Shown here piece after piece: positions 59,978 to 64,000 of a stretch of 64,000 nucleotides of DNA. Position numbers and translations under genes: made by a program. Source of the DNA: Peromyscus leucopus. Lineage: Eukaryota > Chordata > Mammalia > Rodentia > Cricetidae. Positions within the stretch are counted from its first letter, which is position 1. Each line of letters opens with the position of its first letter. The stretch is from NCBI RefSeq assembly GCF_004664715.2, contig NC_051070.1:44154456-44218455 (forward strand), read 5' to 3'. The notes under the pieces are model-generated. The model did not search any database. It saw only the letters and a list, made by a program, of their open reading frames with translations, and was not told the origin of the DNA.

Positions 59978-60228
59978 CAAAAAACAAAATCAAACCAAAA
60001 ACAACCCATCCAATTTCTTAGCTGACTGGTACAAAATCTTGCTAAAGCCAATTCAAAGACTACAGTAGGAGCAACCACTGGCCTTCAAGATTTATTACTT
60101 AGATTATGCACACTTCCTATCAGGTTATTTGACTGACCTATCACAAAATGGAAATACCAGTTATAAACTGTACAGTCTGGAAGACACAATGGTTTCTTCT
60201 AGACACTTTGCACAGATGTATACCATAC

Positions 60229-60434
60229 CTGTAAATGTTTGACAATGTTGACAACTTCTCTGGTAGAATAAGGATAGTTAATAATCCCTTGGTCAGCCAA
60301 GTTCCTCAGCTCTCCAAAGGCCGCTACAAGCTTCTGAAGGATGGGTTCAGGCACATTTGGGCCATACTGTTTGAGCATCTCAAGCTCTGAATGGGGCTTG
60401 GGGTTATCAATGGCATGACAGCTAAAAATGTCGC
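60229..60434 (-). CDS. Vwa8: VWA8 exon a (206 nt): lid of the last AAA+ module
   Basis: Minus-strand exon with acceptor TTTCTGTAG|GC and donor CAG|GTATGG. It starts with two bases that finish a glycine codon and then encodes 68 residues beginning DIFSCHAIDNPKPHSELEML and ending STREVVNIVKHLQ. It ends in phase 0. The YPYSTRE segment resembles the S-x-R-E sensor-2 motif of MoxR/midasin-type AAA+ lids, so this exon probably closes the third AAA+ module; that assignment is inference. The preceding VWA8 peptide, which should contain the sensor-1 strand, is not found between here and base 64000, so the upstream exon is outside the window. Next exon is b, 2.2 kb to the left. Confidence 0.95.
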
Positions 60435-60989
60435 CTACAGAAAGGAAGAAAGATCACATTCAGTGGTGATATGCACAACAAAATGCAAGGGTGCTTTAAA
60501 GAGCCAGCAGCTGCTCAGCAAATCATCGAAAGCCCATCTAACAATAAGATTGTACAGAGAAGAAAGAAAATGCCTGAACCAGAAGAAAACTGAATGATAT
60601 GTGGCTAATTCTGCGTGAGTTTATTTATATTCAAAGTTATGATACCTGAATACATGCTTCCTGGGAGATATTAAAACACACAGGGGCAGACTCCTTTGTC
60701 CCTGCCAAAGCACGCAGTGGTAATGGTTTACCTTATTTTGATCTAGGAACCACGTGGTTAAACAGCTATTTTGTGTATGTAGGAGTGCTGTGTGTATTTA
60801 AAAGTAACAAAACAGAGCATCGCAGCTTCAAGCTTCATCTCACAGACTGACATTTTCAAATACAAACATTCAGGGCAACTTTGTATTTTTTTTTTTCATT
60901 GAAAATGAAAGTTATCATGAATGTAAAAAGGTACTTGGTTCCTCTACCATGCAGTCATCAAATAATTATGAAACAACTTCCAGACACCA

Positions 60990-61320
60990 AGTACAACCCG
61001 AGGTAATATATATCAAAGATTTAAGAAAAAAAAAATCCCCATCCTTGTGGAGCTTATATTCTGTTACAGGGGGGTATGTGAGTATGGTGTGTGGCAGTAG
61101 AAATGATCATGGGAGAGGGCAGTCACAAGGGCCTCATTGGGAAGATAAAGTCTTCGAATATGTAGCTACGTGGAAGAACATCCTAGGTGGATACTACAGC
61201 TCAAGCAGATCTCTAAAGCAGGTAGAACTGGCACACAGAAGAGCGAGTGAGGCAGGAAGTTGGAGAGAGGATGCGGGAAACATCACAAAGGATATTGGAA
61301 ATCACTGAACATAAGCTCAG
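60990..61320 (-). mobile_element. Possible old L2 segment, minus strand
   Basis: The phrase ccttgtggagcttatattct followed by purine-rich text resembles the reverse complement of L2. No more can be said without an alignment. Confidence 0.45.
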
Positions 61321-61428
61321 CATCTGAGAGATGAGCTTAGAAACTCAGAGTGAAATGGGCAGCCAGGGGGATTTCTACCAGAGAAGTGGACTGCTGTCAA
61401 GAACAGACAGACGGTACAGGGTGTAGGC

Positions 61429-61637
61429 CAGTGGTTCTCAAACTTTCTAATGCTGAGACCCCTTAATACGGTTCCTCATGTCGTAGGGAAATTTTCATTG
61501 CTACTTCATAACTGTCAGTTTGCTATTGTTATGAATTGTAATGTAAATGTCTGTTTTTTCCACTGGTCTTAGGCGACCACTGTGAAAGGGTCATTTGGCT
61601 CCCAAAGGGGTTGTGACCCACAGGTCAAGAATTGCTG
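61429..61637 (+). mobile_element. Non-autonomous hAT (Charlie/URR1-like) element with TSD
   Basis: Starts cagtggttctcaaac and ends caagaattgctg, giving hAT-type terminal inverted repeats. It is flanked by GTGTAGGC (61421-61428) and GTGTAGGG (61638-61645), a 7-of-8 match to the 8-bp duplication that hAT elements make. No transposase. The URR1 name is from memory. Confidence 0.75.
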
Positions 61638-62019
61638 GTGTAGGGTGACAAATGCCCATCCATGGGTCTGCAGTACTCCTGCTCTTTGCTAGAAGAGGCT
61701 CTGACCAAACTGTCCTTCAAGGACGCTACAGAGCAACAGCTTTGGAAGGCAGTCTCTCTGGAACATGGCTAGGCACGCTTATTTCAGGATGTTACCCAAG
61801 CTTAGGTCCTTCCGCACAGTAATCCCGCTGCAGGTGCAGGATTATCTAGCGTCCTTCATGTTGTCCTGGGGGAACTGGGGCTTGAACAACCAGCACTGTG
61901 CTGACTCACTGACTACTCATTTTGTTGTTTGGAGAGAGGGCCTGATGGTCTGACATTAACCCAAGCTGACTGGGATCACTCCTATCCTCTGGTCATCACC
62001 CCCTAATGCGGGTCTGCTT

Positions 62020-62055
62020 TCTTCTCTCTCTCTTTCTCTCCTCTCTCTCTCTCTT
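62020..62055. repeat. (CT)n tract
   Basis: ttctctctctctttctctcc-type pyrimidine run. Confidence 0.9.
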
Positions 62056-63124
62056 ATTTATTTACCACTACTTTCATCAAGAGACATAATCCCTCCTTTG
62101 CTTTTGACCCAGAGTCTGGTGTTTCCTGACGTGAAATTGTGGCAGGCTAATTTATTAGGCAAATAGGTAAAATCTTAGATCGTTCACAGATCATGACAAC
62201 AGACAGGAGCAAGCAGAAGCAAGAAACCCGTTAATTAACCATTATTATTATTTTTACTGTTAAAAAAATTCATGATGAAAGAGGGTGGTGGCTCCACCTA
62301 AAATGGTGACCAGTGCTGGTGACGGTGGGATAATTTGGAATGTGTTTTAAGAGCCAGTAAGATGTCCTGGTAGATGGTAAGGCATGTAAGAGAAAGAAAA
62401 GCCAAGAAAGATTTTGCTGTCAAGGACAGAGTTATTATCATAAATTAAGGGGATTAAAAAGAAAAAATCCACTCAGTAATTCCTCCCAGTGTGGAATTAT
62501 TAAATATAAGTTAAGGTTTTAATAACAGGCAAGTTGGAAATAAGTGTTCAGCAGGGAACTGGAGAGTTTGGCTGCAGAGAAATTCATGGCAGTAACAGTT
62601 ATTTAAGCGATAATGTGAAATGACATGCTTTGATTTTACCAAGGGAATGAGTGTGGATAGACAAAAGAAGACCAGAACATTCTATGAAGGAATAAACAAA
62701 GAAACTGAGGAATGGTCATCAGTGTGGGAAGAAGCCCAGAAAGTGCCGAGGAAGGACCAGACATCAAGGAAGGACGGGAGAATGACTAACTGTGACAAGT
62801 GTCCTAAGGACCACAGACGGTAAGACACAGCCTGGGAACCCATCGCTGGTTTAGCCATGGAAATGGCCCCATGACTTAGTCAAGAATGGCTTCTGTTGGG
62901 TGGTTCAGGCCAAGATCTGATTAGAACTGACTTGAGAGGGGTGAAGAAGAAATGGATGTTGGACTGCAACTTCTAAACACAAACAACTGTTCAGAGTTTC
63001 TGACAATGGCTGACAAAAAAGTAGGTAGACAGAGAGAGACCCTGCCTCAAAAAAATAAAGTAAAAAAACAACAACTGAGGTGTGGCGAGGCCAGGGATTT
63101 AGGAGACCAAAGTTGTTCAGCAAG

Positions 63125-63225
63125 CACTGTGGGGAGAGGGGAGCAGAGCAGGAAGTGGGGAGGGGAGGGGGAAAGGGAGATGGAAGAGGGGAAGGCAGAG
63201 GATTGGAGGAGGTGGAGAAAAGGAC
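63125..63225. repeat. Purine-rich block
   Basis: About 100 bp of G and A with few pyrimidines (ggggaggggagggggaaagg). The long minus-strand open frame across it is an effect of this composition. Confidence 0.8.
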
Positions 63226-63589
63226 AAACCAGGAATGAGTGACAAGTGGCACAGGGTGACGGCAGGTGGACAGACGGACAGTGAGCGTCAATGTAGGCCT
63301 TAGAAAGAATGGGGATGAGAATGGCCATGAAGAATCTGAACCTGAAAAGAACTTAAACCTTTTTCTACAGAGAAAACTACAGCTTGCTCTAGAGAGTTCC
63401 CATGAGCACATCTGTAGCAGCAACACAGGAATTTAAAATCAAAACTACATAAATGGTGTAAGTGGGATGATAGTATACATTCTAAAATGTATACAGGAGA
63501 CCACCGGACTCACTTCCATGACTTATTGTCTCAATTAATATTCCGAGGACTGGTTTGCATTTCAGCATCTAGTACTACTTACTTCATTT

Positions 63590-63790
63590 CTCTGAATAGC
63601 AGCACACTGCTCTATTGTCCGGATACAGAATTTCTTTATCTAGCTCCTTTGGAGGGACAGCGGAATGTTTTCATCCTAGTTACTATACACAATGCCGTGC
63701 TGACCATCCCTGTACTCAGATGGCTACTCAGGTAAACTGCTGGGACAAATCCCTTATGTGGAATTGCCAGATCAAGATCCTAACAGGAGC
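63590..63790 (-). mobile_element. Probable old L1 fragment, minus strand
   Basis: The order of segments (tttctttatctagctcc, then tggaattgccagatcaaga) resembles the reverse complement of an L1 3' region. Weak match, no target-site duplication seen. Confidence 0.4.
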
Positions 63791-64000
63791 CTGGGCCTGC
63801 TTTGTCCTGTGTATGAGATTCCAGAGAAGAGGAGTTCTCCTGTATGGCTGATGATGATGATGTACCTCCAGGACCTCCCTAGTCAGTATGAACCAGTCTG
63901 CACAGCTGGCCTCCGGCTTTTTAGAGGAGGTGATAGAAGTCGACATTAACAGCCATCCATTATGGAGCATTAAACAACTGCTTAAGTTGTTCATTCTGAG

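Larger units (their letters stand above)
58045..60228 (-). other. VWA8 intron between exons a and b
   Basis: 2.2 kb. Contains an L1 fragment (58315-58600), an AT microsatellite (59251-59316) and a long (CA)n tract (59918-59977). The remainder is AT-rich without recognisable elements. Confidence 0.85.
1..64000 (-). other. Vwa8: VWA8 gene, internal segment (13 exons, neither end present)
   Basis: Thirteen minus-strand exons with AG/GT borders join in one continuous frame of 1856 nt and encode the middle of VWA8, a mitochondrial matrix AAA+ ATPase related in architecture to midasin and MoxR proteins and ending in a VWA/MIDAS domain. Recognition rests on peptides such as YPYSTREVVNIVKHLQ, VVRNVFDFDSYNNDMREI, GSPLKGQVVLHE, LTVLDVLEG and DTDALLAEWDKSG, which I know from mammalian VWA8. 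Its cellular role is not well defined. All splice-phase sums agree with no frameshift or internal stop, so the gene looks intact here. The order of exons is 5' at right, 3' at left. The identity is a family match from memory; no alignment was run. Confidence 0.95.
60435..64000 (-). other. Partial VWA8 intron before exon a
   Basis: No upstream VWA8 exon is visible. The stretch holds an L2-like segment (60990-61320), a hAT element with target-site duplication (61429-61637), a CT tract (62020-62055), a purine-rich block (63125-63225) and a probable L1 fragment (63590-63790). Bases 62060-63120 show nothing I can name. Confidence 0.8.

Noticed and set aside
62905..63426. 173-codon minus-strand open frame
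   Set aside because: Spans a purine/pyrimidine-biased block that removes stops; composition of the peptide (S, P, L runs) is low-complexity.

Overview
The window is rodent nuclear DNA, most likely from a cricetid (hamster, vole or deer-mouse group). Evidence for this: B1, B2, B4 and ID-type SINEs throughout, rodent L1 and hAT fragments, long (CA)n tracts, and B1 copies with the cricetid-like tail 'aaaggcgcaaagctacac'. The order is inferred from repeat style only; no species can be named.

The only gene I can support is on the minus strand: an internal part of VWA8 (von Willebrand factor A domain-containing protein 8, KIAA0564), a large mitochondrial AAA+ ATPase with a C-terminal VWA domain. 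Thirteen consecutive coding exons run from right (60434) to left (4320). They total 1856 nt, and every junction keeps the reading frame, giving 618 full codons plus one codon shared with the exon upstream of the window. From my memory of human VWA8 (about 1,900 residues) this is roughly residues 880 to 1500: the lid of the last AAA+ module and most of the long linker. The N-terminal AAA+ part lies beyond base 64000, and the C-terminal VWA domain lies beyond base 1. No promoter, start codon, stop codon or gene poly(A) site is in the window.

Layout: 1-4319, partial intron rich in SINEs and CT repeats; 4320-8048, exons m and l; 8049-14181, intron with a GC-rich minisatellite and an old L1 interrupted by younger repeats; 14182-19562, exons k, j, i; 19563-22837, intron dominated by a ~1.94-kb, ~32-bp minisatellite that abuts exon h; 22838-24690, exons h, g, f clustered; 24691-33278, SINE and L2-rich intron; 33279-38619, exons e, d, c; 38620-57892, a 19-kb intron with an L1 3' part, an LTR-like element and an inverted B1 pair; 57893-60434, exons b and a; 60435-64000, partial intron.

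The most notable feature is the minisatellite at about 20903-22842. Its unit contains the same sequence as the exon h 5' splice site, so about 60 donor-like sites follow the real donor in the intron. I found no second gene, no plus-strand gene, no RNA gene and no evidence of a novel multi-gene system. Most open reading frames are chance or repeat-derived.
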